Source of the DNA: Corynebacterium minutissimum
GTDB lineage: Bacteria; Actinomycetota; Actinomycetes; Mycobacteriales; Mycobacteriaceae
DNA: 64,000 nucleotides
NCBI RefSeq assembly: GCF_016889765.1
Contig: NZ_CP069533.1
Location: 2,170,001 to 2,234,000 of the forward strand
Direction: 5' to 3'
The notes under the pieces were generated by a model that searched no databases, had not been told where the DNA came from, and was given only the letters and a program-made list of their open reading frames with translations. Made by a program: the position numbers and the translations under genes. Numbering within the stretch: position 1 is the first letter of the stretch; every line of letters starts with the position of its first letter. Of the stretch, positions 25,399 to 34,497 are shown in pieces.

Positions 25399-27942
25399 TC
25401 AAGCTTCGCACGCGGTCTCGAGAGACGTGTCGCCGTTGGCGTACTGCTCAAGGGTCTCTTCGAAGGATTCGGCGTAGAGGTTCGCGCCTTCGGGCAGTGG
25501 ATGCACGCCGTCGTCGTACATCAGCGCAGGGTTCTCCTGGGCAGTGCCGCACCAATCCGCCAGGTACACGTTCTCGCGCTGCGATGCTGCTTGCACGATC
25601 TCTGAGCGTGCTTGGCCCATCCAATCACGGTCGCCATAGGGCACAGCGAAGACCACGGTGCGCTCAGGGCCCACAATGTCGAGCAACTCATCCAAGCGTC
25701 CCGCATCTGCAGCGCCATTGGTTCCGAGCCCCAAGAAGACCGTTGAGCGCAGTTGCCCAGAATCCTTCAGAGCGCGCAGCGAATCAATGGCCTCAGAGTA
25801 TTGGCGGGAGACCGCAGCATCAATGAGGATGCCAGGGAATCGCTCCATGAGGGCATCGGAAGACGCGAGCATGACGGAATCACCCAACGCAGTAATCTCT
25901 GCTCCGGTGGGCAGGGAGCGCTTCTCCTTCGGCTTGTCAGTAGGCTGAGCAGGCGCTGACGCTGCCGCCTGCTCATTGGCTTGCGCCATGCGCTCCAGTT
26001 CGCGCTCGAGCTCCGTTTTATCCTCAGAGGTCGCCACACCATAGACCACGCCAAGGGCAGAGAGCACAACGAGTGCTGGCACAACAGGCCACATGGCTTT
26101 GCCAAAGCCCACTTTTATCTCATGCAAGGTGGGGCGGGCAGCCCAGTAGTCGTGCCACGTCTTGACGTAGCCGCCGCGGCGGAAGGGGTTCTCTACAAAT
26201 TGGTACGTCACTTCCGCCAGAACGAAAGAAAGCGGCAGGGCGAGAATGCCCAGTGCCCACGACGGCGCGTCGGATACGGCGACGAGAATCATGATGATGG
26301 GCCAGTGCCACAAGTACAGCGAGAAGGACCGCTGGCCCAGCCAGCGCATGACGCGTGTACGGAACAGCCACGTCAGGGGACCGGTTTCGCGCACAACGGA
26401 CCAGATCATCGCAGCACCCAGCACGCTGGTGAGAACTAGGCCACCGCGGTAGGTGAACTCGCGGTCCGCACCCATCCACACCAGCTGTGCAAGGTAGGCG
26501 AGCAAAGCTAGGGTTCCAACGGTACTGGCAAGGACGCCTTTGCTTGTCGACGCCCACGAGTCCGCCCCAGCCTCATTCGACGTCGAGGTGAGCATGAAGG
26601 ATAAAAGTGCACCGACCAGTAGGCCGAAGGCGTGGGTATCAGTGCCGTAGTACACGCGAGTGGGATCGTCGCCCGGTGTGAAGAGAAAAGCCATGGCCAG
26701 GGCGGACGCCGTCGCAAGCACCAGTGCCACCGCGATGGGCAGGCGTGTAGGCTTACGGCGCGAAACAGCGAAGACGCCTGTCATGAGCAGCGGCCAGATG
26801 AGGTAGAACTGCTCCTCCACCGCGAGCGACCAATAATGGGCAAAGACCTGCACTTCGTTGGGCGCGAAGTAGGTTTGGCTGGTGGCGATCTGAGTCCAGT
26901 TGTTGACGAAGAACAGGGTGCCGAGGAATTGCTCTCGGATGCCAACAGCAAGGTCACCCCCAATGGCCGAAACCACCGCGGTACACAGACACAGCACCAC
27001 AAGCGCGGCAGGAAGAATTCGCCGAAAGCGCCTTATCCAAAAATCTGTGAGGCTAATGCGCCCAGTAACGTTGAGTTCGCGAATCAACAGTGACGTGATG
27101 AGGAATCCAGAGAGGACAAAGAACATGTCCACGCCCAGGTAGCCGCCGGGCAGCAGATTACCGAAAAAGTGGTAAATCACCACGGCTACCACTGCAAGGC
27201 CGCGCAGACCATCAAGCCCCGGAACTTGGCGCAAGCGGGCGCGCCGCTGCTGCTTGACGGTCGCGGATTCTTTCGGCACCGCCAGCACGTCGGTAGTACC
27301 GTCGTCAGCGTTCACACGGGCAGTAGCACGGCGCTGATCGCGAGTAGCTTTGGTGGGCTTGAGTTGCCTTTCAGTAGGCGTCCCGACGGGCTGAGAGCGG
27401 CGTGCTAGTGCACGTGAAATCTCCGCGTCGGGTGCTTCCTTAGCCGGTTGCGGTTCGGGAAGTGCTGTTGCTTCCTTCGCAGTTGCTGCAGGCGTTGCCG
27501 TGTCTTTCGCTGCAGCGGACTGAGCTTTAGTAGGGGGTTCGGCAGTGACAGGGCGCTGGGGTGTGACCGCCCGTGGGATGTGGCGGCGTCGGCGGGGTTT
27601 ATTGTCCTCAGCCTCCTCGCGGGCCTTGGTGAGCTGTGCCTTCCGCACGGCGGAGGCCTTCGGGAGGGAGGCTGCGTTCAGCTCAAGTGAGGAATTATCG
27701 CTGCGCTGCGGGCGCCTGCGTTTCGGCGCAGGCGATAGCTTTGACGCGGACTTCGGCTCCGGCGCAGACTCTGCCTTCGGCGCCGACTTAGCCTTTGGCG
27801 CCGTTACTGTCGTCGGCACGGCCGGCGGGGGAGAGGCAGGGGAAGAAGCAGTGGACTTTGAGGGACTTGAGGAAGACTTCTCGCGCTTCGTCGATCCAGA
27901 CAACACCGACCGCAGAAAATTCTTCACGACAACACTCCGCAC
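25399..27942 (-). CDS. Membrane acyltransferase 3 / SGNH-domain protein (OatA-like)
   Basis: The 847-residue protein has three parts. A basic, Ala/Pro/Lys-rich cytoplasmic region of about 235 residues comes first. An acyltransferase-3 membrane domain follows (about 238-610), starting VPGLDGLRGLAVVAVVIYHF and including the GVDMFFVLSGFLIT motif. The last part is an extracytoplasmic SGNH hydrolase-like domain (about 675-847) with ALGDSVMLAS near its start and DDGVHPLPEGANLY near 813. Such proteins O-acetylate cell-envelope sugars or mycolates outside the membrane. The N-terminal extension is unusually long. The start may be the GTG at 27927, which has GGAG about 9 nt upstream. The acceptor is unknown. 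Confidence 0.85.
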   Translation of the reverse strand: MRSVVVKNFLRSVLSGSTKREKSSSSPSKSTASSPASPPPAVPTTVTAPKAKSAPKAESAPEPKSASKLSPAPKRRRPQRSDNSSLELNAASLPKASAVRKAQLTKAREEAEDNKPRRRRHIPRAVTPQRPVTAEPPTKAQSAAAKDTATPAATAKEATALPEPQPAKEAPDAEISRALARRSQPVGTPTERQLKPTKATRDQRRATARVNADDGTTDVLAVPKESATVKQQRRARLRQVPGLDGLRGLAVVAVVIYHFFGNLLPGGYLGVDMFFVLSGFLITSLLIRELNVTGRISLTDFWIRRFRRILPAALVVLCLCTAVVSAIGGDLAVGIREQFLGTLFFVNNWTQIATSQTYFAPNEVQVFAHYWSLAVEEQFYLIWPLLMTGVFAVSRRKPTRLPIAVALVLATASALAMAFLFTPGDDPTRVYYGTDTHAFGLLVGALLSFMLTSTSNEAGADSWASTSKGVLASTVGTLALLAYLAQLVWMGADREFTYRGGLVLTSVLGAAMIWSVVRETGPLTWLFRTRVMRWLGQRSFSLYLWHWPIIMILVAVSDAPSWALGILALPLSFVLAEVTYQFVENPFRRGGYVKTWHDYWAARPTLHEIKVGFGKAMWPVVPALVVLSALGVVYGVATSEDKTELERELERMAQANEQAAASAPAQPTDKPKEKRSLPTGAEITALGDSVMLASSDALMERFPGILIDAAVSRQYSEAIDSLRALKDSGQLRSTVFLGLGTNGAADAGRLDELLDIVGPERTVVFAVPYGDRDWMGQARSEIVQAASQRENVYLADWCGTAQENPALMYDDGVHPLPEGANLYAESFEETLEQYANGDTSLETACEA

Positions 27943-28022
27943 GTGGGGATCAGAGGGCTAGGGAACCCGAGTAATCCTACTCCGGAGAAGTGCCTGAACC
28001 AGGCAGGTTTCCTGGGAGCGTG

Positions 28023-28811
28023 TTAAGAGCTCAGAAGCTTACGCAACACCACGCTGACCCCGTTGTCTGTGTTAGCGGGTGCGACGATGTCCGCGACCTC
28101 TTTGAGTTGTGGGTGAGCATTCTCCATGGCCACAGCTGTGCCCGCAGCCCGAAGCATCTCTAGATCGTTGAGGTAATCGCCGAAGGCCGCGGTGGCGGCG
28201 ATGGGAACCTCGGAGAGTTCGGCGAGCTTGGTTAATGCGGCGCCCTTATCCACCCCGCGGGCCATGACATCGAGCCATACCTTGCCGGAGACGGCGACGT
28301 TATCGTCCGGGACTGCTTGACGGATCGGTCCGTAGACATACGCTTCCGAGCCTGCCTCGCAAAAGATAGCGATTTTGATGATGTCGGAATCAGGGACGGA
28401 GGAAAGCTCCGGCACCCACGTGACAGCTTTGTAGTACTTAGCCAACTCAGCACGAGCGGCGTCCGATACGTCTTCGGCCACGAAGGCAGTCTCTGGCGTG
28501 CATAGCACCGTGGTGTGCGGTTCGGTGATGGAATCAGCCGCAGTGCGGGCAGCGCGTACGGTTTCTTCCGCAATGGGGAAGGTGGCGATGATGTCCCCGC
28601 CGCGCATAACCACCGAGCCATTTTCCGCGATGAAGGTGTCGATGTGAGGGAACATGTCCTTGAGCGTGGCCAGCTGACGGCCGGACGCCGGTACCAGCTC
28701 GCAGTGACGCTCAGCCGCTAGTTTCTGAAGCTCAGGGAAATCAGCGGGAAGCTGGCCGTGAGCATCAAGAAGTGTGCCATCCATGTCGAGGGCAACAAGC
28801 TGTGGGAGCAC
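28023..28811 (-). CDS. HAD-superfamily phosphatase, Cof type
   Basis: This 262-residue hydrolase belongs to the Cof subfamily of HAD phosphatases, which dephosphorylate sugar phosphates or cofactors. Motif I reads LDMDGTLLD near residues 8-16, SGRQLATL near 43-50 is motif II, and FGDYLNDLEMLRAAG near 210-224 is motif IV with its acidic residues. The C2-type cap lies between. The start is a GTG. It is divergent from the enoyl-CoA hydratase-like gene. The substrate cannot be predicted. Confidence 0.88.
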   Translation of the reverse strand: MLPQLVALDMDGTLLDAHGQLPADFPELQKLAAERHCELVPASGRQLATLKDMFPHIDTFIAENGSVVMRGGDIIATFPIAEETVRAARTAADSITEPHTTVLCTPETAFVAEDVSDAARAELAKYYKAVTWVPELSSVPDSDIIKIAIFCEAGSEAYVYGPIRQAVPDDNVAVSGKVWLDVMARGVDKGAALTKLAELSEVPIAATAAFGDYLNDLEMLRAAGTAVAMENAHPQLKEVADIVAPANTDNGVSVVLRKLLSS

Positions 28812-28893
28812 GAAAAGTTACACCGTTTCTGTGGTCTTGTTTGTAAGGCTCGGACACCTCAAAAATGTGGTGGCCGAAAAATGTGTGATATGG

Positions 28894-28906
28894 AACACTG
28901 GTGCGT
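28894..28906 (+). promoter_or_regulatory. possible leaderless promoter of the acyl-CoA hydrolase-like gene
   Basis: AACACT at 28894-28899 ends 7 nt before ATG 28907. The first base departs from the T of the usual TAnnnT. Confidence 0.4.
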
Positions 28907-29941
28907 ATGACTACGACTGATCCAGTACTCGTTTCCGTCCGCAACCATACCGGAGTCCTCGAACTCAATCGCCCTAAGGCATTGAACTCGCTGACCCCCG
29001 ACATGATTGACATCATTCGCCGCTCCCTTGAGGAGTGGGCCAAGGACGACACTATCGAACAGGTCCTGATTCACTCTGCGAGTGAGAAAGCATTCTGCGC
29101 CGGCGGTGACGTCCGCCATGCCCGCGAAGGAATAGCGGAGGGCAAGCTCGAAGACGTCGATGCCTTCTTTGCCTCCGAGTACCTCACCAACGGTGATATC
29201 GCTGAGTTCCCTAAGCCCTATATCGCCGTGATTGATGGTGTCGTTATGGGCGGTGGCCTTGGTATTTCCCTCCACGGCTCGCACCGCGTGGTGACAGAAC
29301 GTGCCTTTGCTTCGATGCCGGAGATGAACATTGGTTACGTCACGGATGTAGGCGTGGCTTATGCCGCACAGCGCATGGTGGGCACCCGTGGTGTGGCATC
29401 GCCTGGATTGGCTAAGTTCTGGGGCATTTCGGGCTACCGCATGTATGCCGCCGACATGTTGTGGACCGGCGTAGCGACTCACGTGGTCAAGGACGCTTCT
29501 GAGCTGATCGAGGCAGCAATCGACCGCGGCATTGATGCCGCCCTTGTGGACCTCGCCTTGCCTGCACCACAGGATCCGGCACCGCTGGAGCAGGTAGCCA
29601 AGGACTTGGAAGAGACCTTCGCGTTGCCGACGTGGGAGGAGATCTCTGCAGAGCTAGAGACGCGCCCGCAGATCGCTGGGGAAGTGAAGCGCCTCATGGC
29701 GGGCGCCTGCCCGGCAGCGATTATCGCGGCCAATGAGCTCTTTGAAGCCGAGGCGAGGTTGGATGATATCCGCGAAGCGCTCCTGTTAGAGCTCAAGCTC
29801 GGCATGCACATGTACCGTCGCCCGGATTTCTCCGAGGGCGTGCGCGCAGTCCTCGTTGATAAGACCCAGGACGCGAAGTTCGACCCCGCCACGACCCAGG
29901 AGGTCGATCCGGAGGAGTTCCGCGCGATCCTCAACGCTTAA
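28907..29941 (+). CDS. Enoyl-CoA hydratase family, 3-hydroxyisobutyryl-CoA hydrolase type
   Basis: The crotonase-fold protein (344 residues) has the oxyanion-hole motifs AFCAGGDVRHA near residues 65-75 and GVVMGGGLGISLHGSHRVVTE near 111-131. It also has the longer C-terminal region (RPQIAGEVKRLM, FSEGVRAVLVDKTQDAKF) that marks 3-hydroxyisobutyryl-CoA hydrolases. That enzyme works in valine breakdown. The characteristic EMNIGYVTDVG stretch near 143-153 corresponds to the hydrolase EVxIGLFPDVG motif. ATG 28907 is preferred over the GTG at 28901 on promoter spacing. Confidence 0.85.
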   Translation: MTTTDPVLVSVRNHTGVLELNRPKALNSLTPDMIDIIRRSLEEWAKDDTIEQVLIHSASEKAFCAGGDVRHAREGIAEGKLEDVDAFFASEYLTNGDIAEFPKPYIAVIDGVVMGGGLGISLHGSHRVVTERAFASMPEMNIGYVTDVGVAYAAQRMVGTRGVASPGLAKFWGISGYRMYAADMLWTGVATHVVKDASELIEAAIDRGIDAALVDLALPAPQDPAPLEQVAKDLEETFALPTWEEISAELETRPQIAGEVKRLMAGACPAAIIAANELFEAEARLDDIREALLLELKLGMHMYRRPDFSEGVRAVLVDKTQDAKFDPATTQEVDPEEFRAILNA

Positions 29942-29948
29942 GGAAAAG

Positions 29949-31088
29949 CTAGAAACCGCGCTGGCGCTGGTACGCGGCGCGGGCGCGCTGCTCGTCTACG
30001 CCCGGGGGAACCGCCACGTTGAGCGTGGCCTGCGTGGCGGCCGGGGATGGCGCAGGAAGGCGGAAGGCGGGGGCGTCGGAAAGCGCGAGGCCCAGACGGC
30101 CGTCCGGAAGGTGTACCGGCAGCAGTGTCCACAACCCTAGGATGGGCATGGCAAGCTGCGGCAAGCGTGCCTGGCGGGCATCCGCGATGGGAACCTGCGC
30201 GCGGAGGAGCTCCGGCACGGCGCGGTCGTAAGCGAAGCGGCGCAGATTGCTTGCCGCCTGCGCAGCCATAGTGGAGGCGAGCTCGTCAGCCCACGCCCAG
30301 GTAAAAGTACCGGCAGACTCGTCCAGCGTGGCAACGAGGTGTGCCGGGACGGTCAGAGAACCGCGTGCCGCGGTTACCACCGTGCGGGATGTTCCAGGGT
30401 CGAGCTCGGCCCTCAGATTGGGGAAGCGGGCATCGAGGAAAAAGTTGTGCTCAGTGGCAAGGAAGTGAGCATCCGCAAGGATATCCCGCGCGCGAAGTCC
30501 CACCTGGCCATTCAGTTGGGGAAGTGCAACGATGCGAGAACCCTCAAACTGTGCGAGCGCTTCTGGGTTGTTGTGAGGGACATTCATATAGGACGCGAGC
30601 TCGGTGGTGGCTATGCGCTCATCCACACCGCCCTCGATGTCCCCGCTTTTCTCCAGACCTGCGAGGATAGCACTGGAGGGAGTCGGGTCGATCTCCGTGA
30701 AATCCACTGCTACGAGCGCCTCCGCGTCGCCCTGCGGAACGCGGACGACGGGGCGATCGCCAACGAGACGACGAGCCAGGCCCCTGAGTAGTGCCGTATC
30801 CGGCTGGGGGCCGTGGAACTCGGGAAGATCAGCCTGCTGCGCCAAGCCAGTGGCCCAGTGGAACTGGCCATCCTGCATGGACGCCAAGCGCAAACCGTCA
30901 AAGTCATGAACTCCGCTACTGGTGGTGAAACGCACCGTAGCGCGCTGGTCATGCTCAGGCTGGTCGGGCTCGGTAGGGGTGAAGTTGACCTCTACGTCCG
31001 TGATTGGGCCGAGACGTTGGGCAAAGGTGGCGTCGATGCCGGCCTGAATAAACGCGCCGGCGGAGTACAGGTTTCTCGCTGAATCCAT
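29949..31088 (-). CDS. Conserved protein of unknown function, downstream of the sulfolipid-type genes
   Basis: I do not recognise a named family with certainty. The 379-residue soluble protein has two similar halves. Each holds a strand ending in a Trp-rich GxFxWAW-type motif (GQFHWATG near 74-81 and GTFTWAWAD near 260-268), preceded by a region rich in acidic and aliphatic residues. There is no signal peptide or membrane segment. ATG 31088 is chosen because AAGGAGC lies 6 nt upstream. It starts 25 nt after the stop of the SQD2-like glycosyltransferase, so it is probably the last gene of that operon. Whether it takes part in lipid synthesis is unknown. Confidence 0.75.
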   Translation of the reverse strand: MDSARNLYSAGAFIQAGIDATFAQRLGPITDVEVNFTPTEPDQPEHDQRATVRFTTSSGVHDFDGLRLASMQDGQFHWATGLAQQADLPEFHGPQPDTALLRGLARRLVGDRPVVRVPQGDAEALVAVDFTEIDPTPSSAILAGLEKSGDIEGGVDERIATTELASYMNVPHNNPEALAQFEGSRIVALPQLNGQVGLRARDILADAHFLATEHNFFLDARFPNLRAELDPGTSRTVVTAARGSLTVPAHLVATLDESAGTFTWAWADELASTMAAQAASNLRRFAYDRAVPELLRAQVPIADARQARLPQLAMPILGLWTLLPVHLPDGRLGLALSDAPAFRLPAPSPAATQATLNVAVPPGVDEQRARAAYQRQRGF

Positions 31089-31113
31089 GAGTGCTCCTTG
31101 ACTAAGAATAAGG

Positions 31114-32256
31114 TTAGTCCCTGCGGTAGGGGTGCTCGATGGCCTCCTCATAAGCTGCAAGGAGGGCATGGGTGGATTCTACCCAGGAATACTTCTCCGC
31201 CTCGCGTCGGGCGGCTGCCCCCATCTCGGATCGCCGCGAAGGATCACGGAGAAGGCTCACAGCGGCGTCAGCCCATGCTGCGTCGTCTGCATCGGCGTCA
31301 ATGAGATGGCCGGTGACTCCTTCCTCAATAACAAAGGGGATTCCGCCGGCGCGCGTTCCGATAACGGGAACACCCGACGCGAAGGACTCCAATGCCACGA
31401 GACCCAGGGTTTCCGTAGCGGAAGGGAAGAGGAAGACATCACCGACCGCGAAGGCGGCAGCAAGCTCTTCACCGGAGAGGTAACCGGTAAATGTCGTGTA
31501 GGAGGGATCGAAGCCCGCTTTGAGCTCATCCAAGAAGGGGCCGTCGCCGACGATGGCGAGGTGGACGTCGCCAAGCTCAGCGCGCACCAGCTGCATGACG
31601 TGGTCGAGGCGCTCTAAGTCCTTTTCTTTAGAAACCCGACCGATGTAGGTAAGCAGCGGCGCACCCGGGTTTCCGCCGGTGAGACGCTCTCGCATCGCCG
31701 CGGTGGCCCGGGAAGGCTGATACGTCTCCGTATCCACGGCTTTGGGCCATAGCTTTACGTTGCGAATGCCCATCTCACCAGCCTTGTCCACCATGGGCCC
31801 GGAGGTGCACAGATTGACTGCTGCCTGGTTGTGCAGGTACTTCAGCGCGGCTTCGGTGAGCGGGCGAGTCCAGCCAATTCCTAAGGCATCGACGTACTCG
31901 GGCACGTTGGTGTGGAAGCTAGCCACGAGTGGAACAGCGTCACGCTGCGCGGCAAAGACGCCGAGCGCTGCGGTCCAAATCGGGTTGACGGCGTGGATGA
32001 CATCGGGGTCAAAGTCCCGAATTTCTTTAAAGAAATTCCACGAGGGCAAGCCAAACTTGATTTCCGGATAGACCCACAGCGACAAGCTGGGAATGCGGGT
32101 GACCTCGAACCCTGCATACGTGGCAGGAGCTTTGCCCGTAGCGAAGATGCGGACCTCGTGGCCCATCGCCGCCAACTGGTCCAGCGTGCGGGTAATGCGG
32201 GTGACCACGCCGTCGATTTTGGGCAAGAAAACTTCAGTAACAATCGCGATGCGCAT
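31114..32256 (-). CDS. GT4 glycosyltransferase, SQD2/SqdX-like (or MgtA-like)
   Basis: The 380-residue GT-B enzyme starts MRIAIVTEVFLPKIDGVVTR and carries the donor-site motifs YIGRVSKEKDLERL near 200-213, FLFPSATETLGLVALESFASG near 276-296 and GTRAGGIPFVIEEG near 301-314. The family includes MgtA mannosyltransferases of mycolate bacteria and SQD2/SqdX, which put sulfoquinovose on diacylglycerol. SQD2 is preferred because the gene lies 11 nt behind an SQD1-type UDP-sulfoquinovose synthase, and because LWNKGVD-like (LWPKAVD) and HTNVPEY-like segments match SQD2 in memory-based comparison. MgtA remains possible. Confidence 0.75.
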   Translation of the reverse strand: MRIAIVTEVFLPKIDGVVTRITRTLDQLAAMGHEVRIFATGKAPATYAGFEVTRIPSLSLWVYPEIKFGLPSWNFFKEIRDFDPDVIHAVNPIWTAALGVFAAQRDAVPLVASFHTNVPEYVDALGIGWTRPLTEAALKYLHNQAAVNLCTSGPMVDKAGEMGIRNVKLWPKAVDTETYQPSRATAAMRERLTGGNPGAPLLTYIGRVSKEKDLERLDHVMQLVRAELGDVHLAIVGDGPFLDELKAGFDPSYTTFTGYLSGEELAAAFAVGDVFLFPSATETLGLVALESFASGVPVIGTRAGGIPFVIEEGVTGHLIDADADDAAWADAAVSLLRDPSRRSEMGAAARREAEKYSWVESTHALLAAYEEAIEHPYRRD

Positions 32257-32267
32257 GGAAGTGATGC

Positions 32268-33491
32268 TTATGCCTGTGCGGTATCGGTAGCGTGGTTCGC
32301 CTCAGTGTCGGGAACACCTGCGTGCTGCTGTTTGGTCCACAGAGACTGTGCTGGAATCTTGGAGCGGTCCACGCGCTCGGCGTACTTGCGGGCAACCTCT
32401 TCGACCTCATGGAGCAGGCCTTCCGACAAGGTGGTTGGTTCTAGGCCAAGCTCTAGGAACGTGTCGTTGGTGACGTGAAGTTCATTTTCTGCGGACTCCT
32501 TGCGTGGATTGGGCACGTAGGCTACTTCCGCGCCAGAAATCTTTGCCAGCAGCTCCGCCAAGTCGCGCACGCGGTGGGTTTCGGTCATCTGGTTGATGAT
32601 CTTGACGCGCTCGCCACGAGCGGGCGGATTATTCAGTGCCAGCTCAATACAGCGCACCATGTCACGGATGTGGATAAAGGCGCGAGTCTGGCCACCAGTA
32701 CCGTGCACGGTCAGTGGGTAGCCGATACCTGCCTGAATGAGGAAGCGGTTGAGCACCGTGCCATAGTCGCCGTCGTAGTCAAAGCGGTTAATGAGTCGCT
32801 CGTCCTTCTGGGTTTGCTCGGTGTGCGTGCCCCAGATGATGCCCTGGTGCAGGTCCGTAATGCGAAGCTCATCGTTCTTGGCGTAGTAGGCAAAAAGGTG
32901 TTGATCCAGAACCTTCGTCATGTGGTAGACCGAGCCCGGATTGGAGGGGTAGAGGATCTGCTGCTCGACGATGCCGTTCTCACCAGCATCGACCTGCACA
33001 TCCAGGTAGCCCTCCGGAATCTTCATGCCTGCGGTGCCGTAGCCGTACACGCCCATGGTGCCCAAGTGTGCGACGTGAATATCCTGCTCAGATTCCACGA
33101 TGGCGGCAAGCAGGTTGTGGGTAGCGTTGATGTTGTTATCCACCGTGTAGCGCTTGGTGCGCGAATTCTTCATGGAATAAGGAGCAGCGCGCTGCTCAGC
33201 GAAGTGGACAACGGCATCTGGGCGCTCCGTGGTGAGGAACTCCAGCAGGCCGTCATAGTCCTGAGCTACGTCGAGGTTGCAGAATCCAATGGTCTTGCCG
33301 GAGACCTCAGTCCATGCGGCCAAGCGCTCTTCGATGGACACGATGGGAGTGAGCGATTCTGCGCCGAGTTCCTCATCGATAGCGCGGCGGGAAAGGTTGT
33401 CCACGATGATGACCTCGTGGCCCTGATCGGAGAGATAAAGTGAGGCTGGCCAGCCGCAAAAACCATCGCCGCCGAGAATCGCTACCTTCAT
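32268..33491 (-). CDS. sqdB: UDP-sulfoquinovose synthase (SQD1/SqdB family)
   Basis: SQD1 makes UDP-sulfoquinovose from UDP-glucose and sulfite, the first committed step to sulfoquinovosyl lipids. The 407-residue SDR protein has the NAD loop GGDGFCGW (6-13), SLTPIVSIEERLAAW (43-57), HFAEQRAAPYSM (near 98-109), the catalytic YHMTK (near 179-183), QGIIWGTHTEQ (near 207-217), and GGQTRAFIHIRDMVRC (near 254-269). Each has a close counterpart in plant and cyanobacterial SQD1. ATG 33491 is chosen over a longer frame because GGAGA precedes it and the alignment begins there. A C-terminal tail follows the QSLWTKQQ end motif. Confidence 0.88.
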   Translation of the reverse strand: MKVAILGGDGFCGWPASLYLSDQGHEVIIVDNLSRRAIDEELGAESLTPIVSIEERLAAWTEVSGKTIGFCNLDVAQDYDGLLEFLTTERPDAVVHFAEQRAAPYSMKNSRTKRYTVDNNINATHNLLAAIVESEQDIHVAHLGTMGVYGYGTAGMKIPEGYLDVQVDAGENGIVEQQILYPSNPGSVYHMTKVLDQHLFAYYAKNDELRITDLHQGIIWGTHTEQTQKDERLINRFDYDGDYGTVLNRFLIQAGIGYPLTVHGTGGQTRAFIHIRDMVRCIELALNNPPARGERVKIINQMTETHRVRDLAELLAKISGAEVAYVPNPRKESAENELHVTNDTFLELGLEPTTLSEGLLHEVEEVARKYAERVDRSKIPAQSLWTKQQHAGVPDTEANHATDTAQA

Positions 33492-33680
33492 GTTTTCTCT
33501 CTCCACATCATGATTGGGGGCATTACCTATGGTGCCGCCGTCGACGGAAAACCCGGCGCGGCGGCACACACTTTTATCCACCTTACCGTTGACAGCGTTC
33601 ACGCGGAGGGCATGCTGGGTAAACAGTGAGTGAATGTTTCCTAAGGCTGCACGATGACGTAGCAGTGAGACGACTGCTAG

Positions 33681-33693
33681 TAAACTAGCCCGC
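33681..33693 (+). promoter_or_regulatory. leaderless promoter of the 33694 membrane protein gene
   Basis: TAAACT at 33681-33686 ends 7 nt before the ATG. Confidence 0.58.
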
Positions 33694-34350
33694 ATGCTTG
33701 AAGCCGTGCTCAATGCCTTCGCCGATTCTGTCAACGCCCTGCTCATCGGCATCCTCGTGGCCATTGGCATTATGCTTCCGCGAGGTAGTTACCGCAAGAT
33801 TGCTGCGCTTGTCATCGTCGGCGATTGGTTCGGTGTGCTCACCGCTGCCGCCGTGGTCATGTTCGTTTTCGTGGGGATTCAAGACAAGGTGGCCGCCGCC
33901 TTGGAGTCTCCGGCGATTGGCTGGGGCCTCATCGTCATAGGCGTGGGCCTCGGTGTTCTGGCGTGGCGCTCGAAGGGCGAGCCTAACGATATGGTTCAAA
34001 AGCTCCTCGGCCCGCTGCGCACGCCCTCGCCTAAGACCGTTGCGGTGGGCTTCCTTATGGGAGTCATCCAGTCGCTGACCTCCGTGCCCTTCTTCTATGG
34101 CCTCATGCACCTAGCAGCCGGGGATTTCAGTAATACCGTGAAATATGGCGGCCTTTTCTTCTATGCCAGCTTCGCGCTGTCCTTGCCCACCGTGTGCGGG
34201 CTCTTCATTGCGCTCGTGCGTGCCAAACCTCATTCCTGGGCTGGTCGGGCTTTCGCGTGGGCGCGGGAGAATTCAGCCGCCGTTGCACTGTGGAGCGGCT
34301 ATGGCGTGGCTGCCTTCTTGGTAGTTATGGGGCTCGTCGCTCTGCTCTAG
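33694..34350 (+). CDS. Six-segment membrane protein of unknown function
   Basis: The 218-residue protein is hydrophobic throughout, with about six membrane segments (near 12-28, 38-62, 73-93, 112-134, 146-172 and 195-217). FLMGVIQSLTSVPFFYGLMH near 111-130 is a notable polar-hydrophobic segment. I cannot assign it to a family with confidence. The layout resembles LysE- or GAP/Sap-type small exporters. It is divergent from the sulfolipid-type operon, with 202 nt between the starts, but a link to lipid export is speculation. Confidence 0.65.
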   Translation: MLEAVLNAFADSVNALLIGILVAIGIMLPRGSYRKIAALVIVGDWFGVLTAAAVVMFVFVGIQDKVAAALESPAIGWGLIVIGVGLGVLAWRSKGEPNDMVQKLLGPLRTPSPKTVAVGFLMGVIQSLTSVPFFYGLMHLAAGDFSNTVKYGGLFFYASFALSLPTVCGLFIALVRAKPHSWAGRAFAWARENSAAVALWSGYGVAAFLVVMGLVALL

Positions 34351-34497
34351 CACTTTAGCCTTGAGAACGTTCGATTAGGGGTTTAGCTCGCGGCCTTAGC
34401 TTGCGAACGGAACTTCCCTAGTTGCCAAAGATCTGGTCAGATCCCGCGGCGAGTTCAAGAGTTTTGGCAACAACGGCAGTTTGAAACAGTCTTGGCG
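34351..34497. other. noncoding gap between convergent genes
   Basis: The 147 nt between the membrane-protein stop and the carbonic anhydrase stop hold no frame or clear hairpin that I can support. Confidence 0.5.

Noticed and set aside
28884..28899. GlxR-type site before the acyl-CoA hydrolase-like gene
   Set aside because: TGTGATATGGAACACT matches one half-site well but misses the centre and two key bases of the other half.
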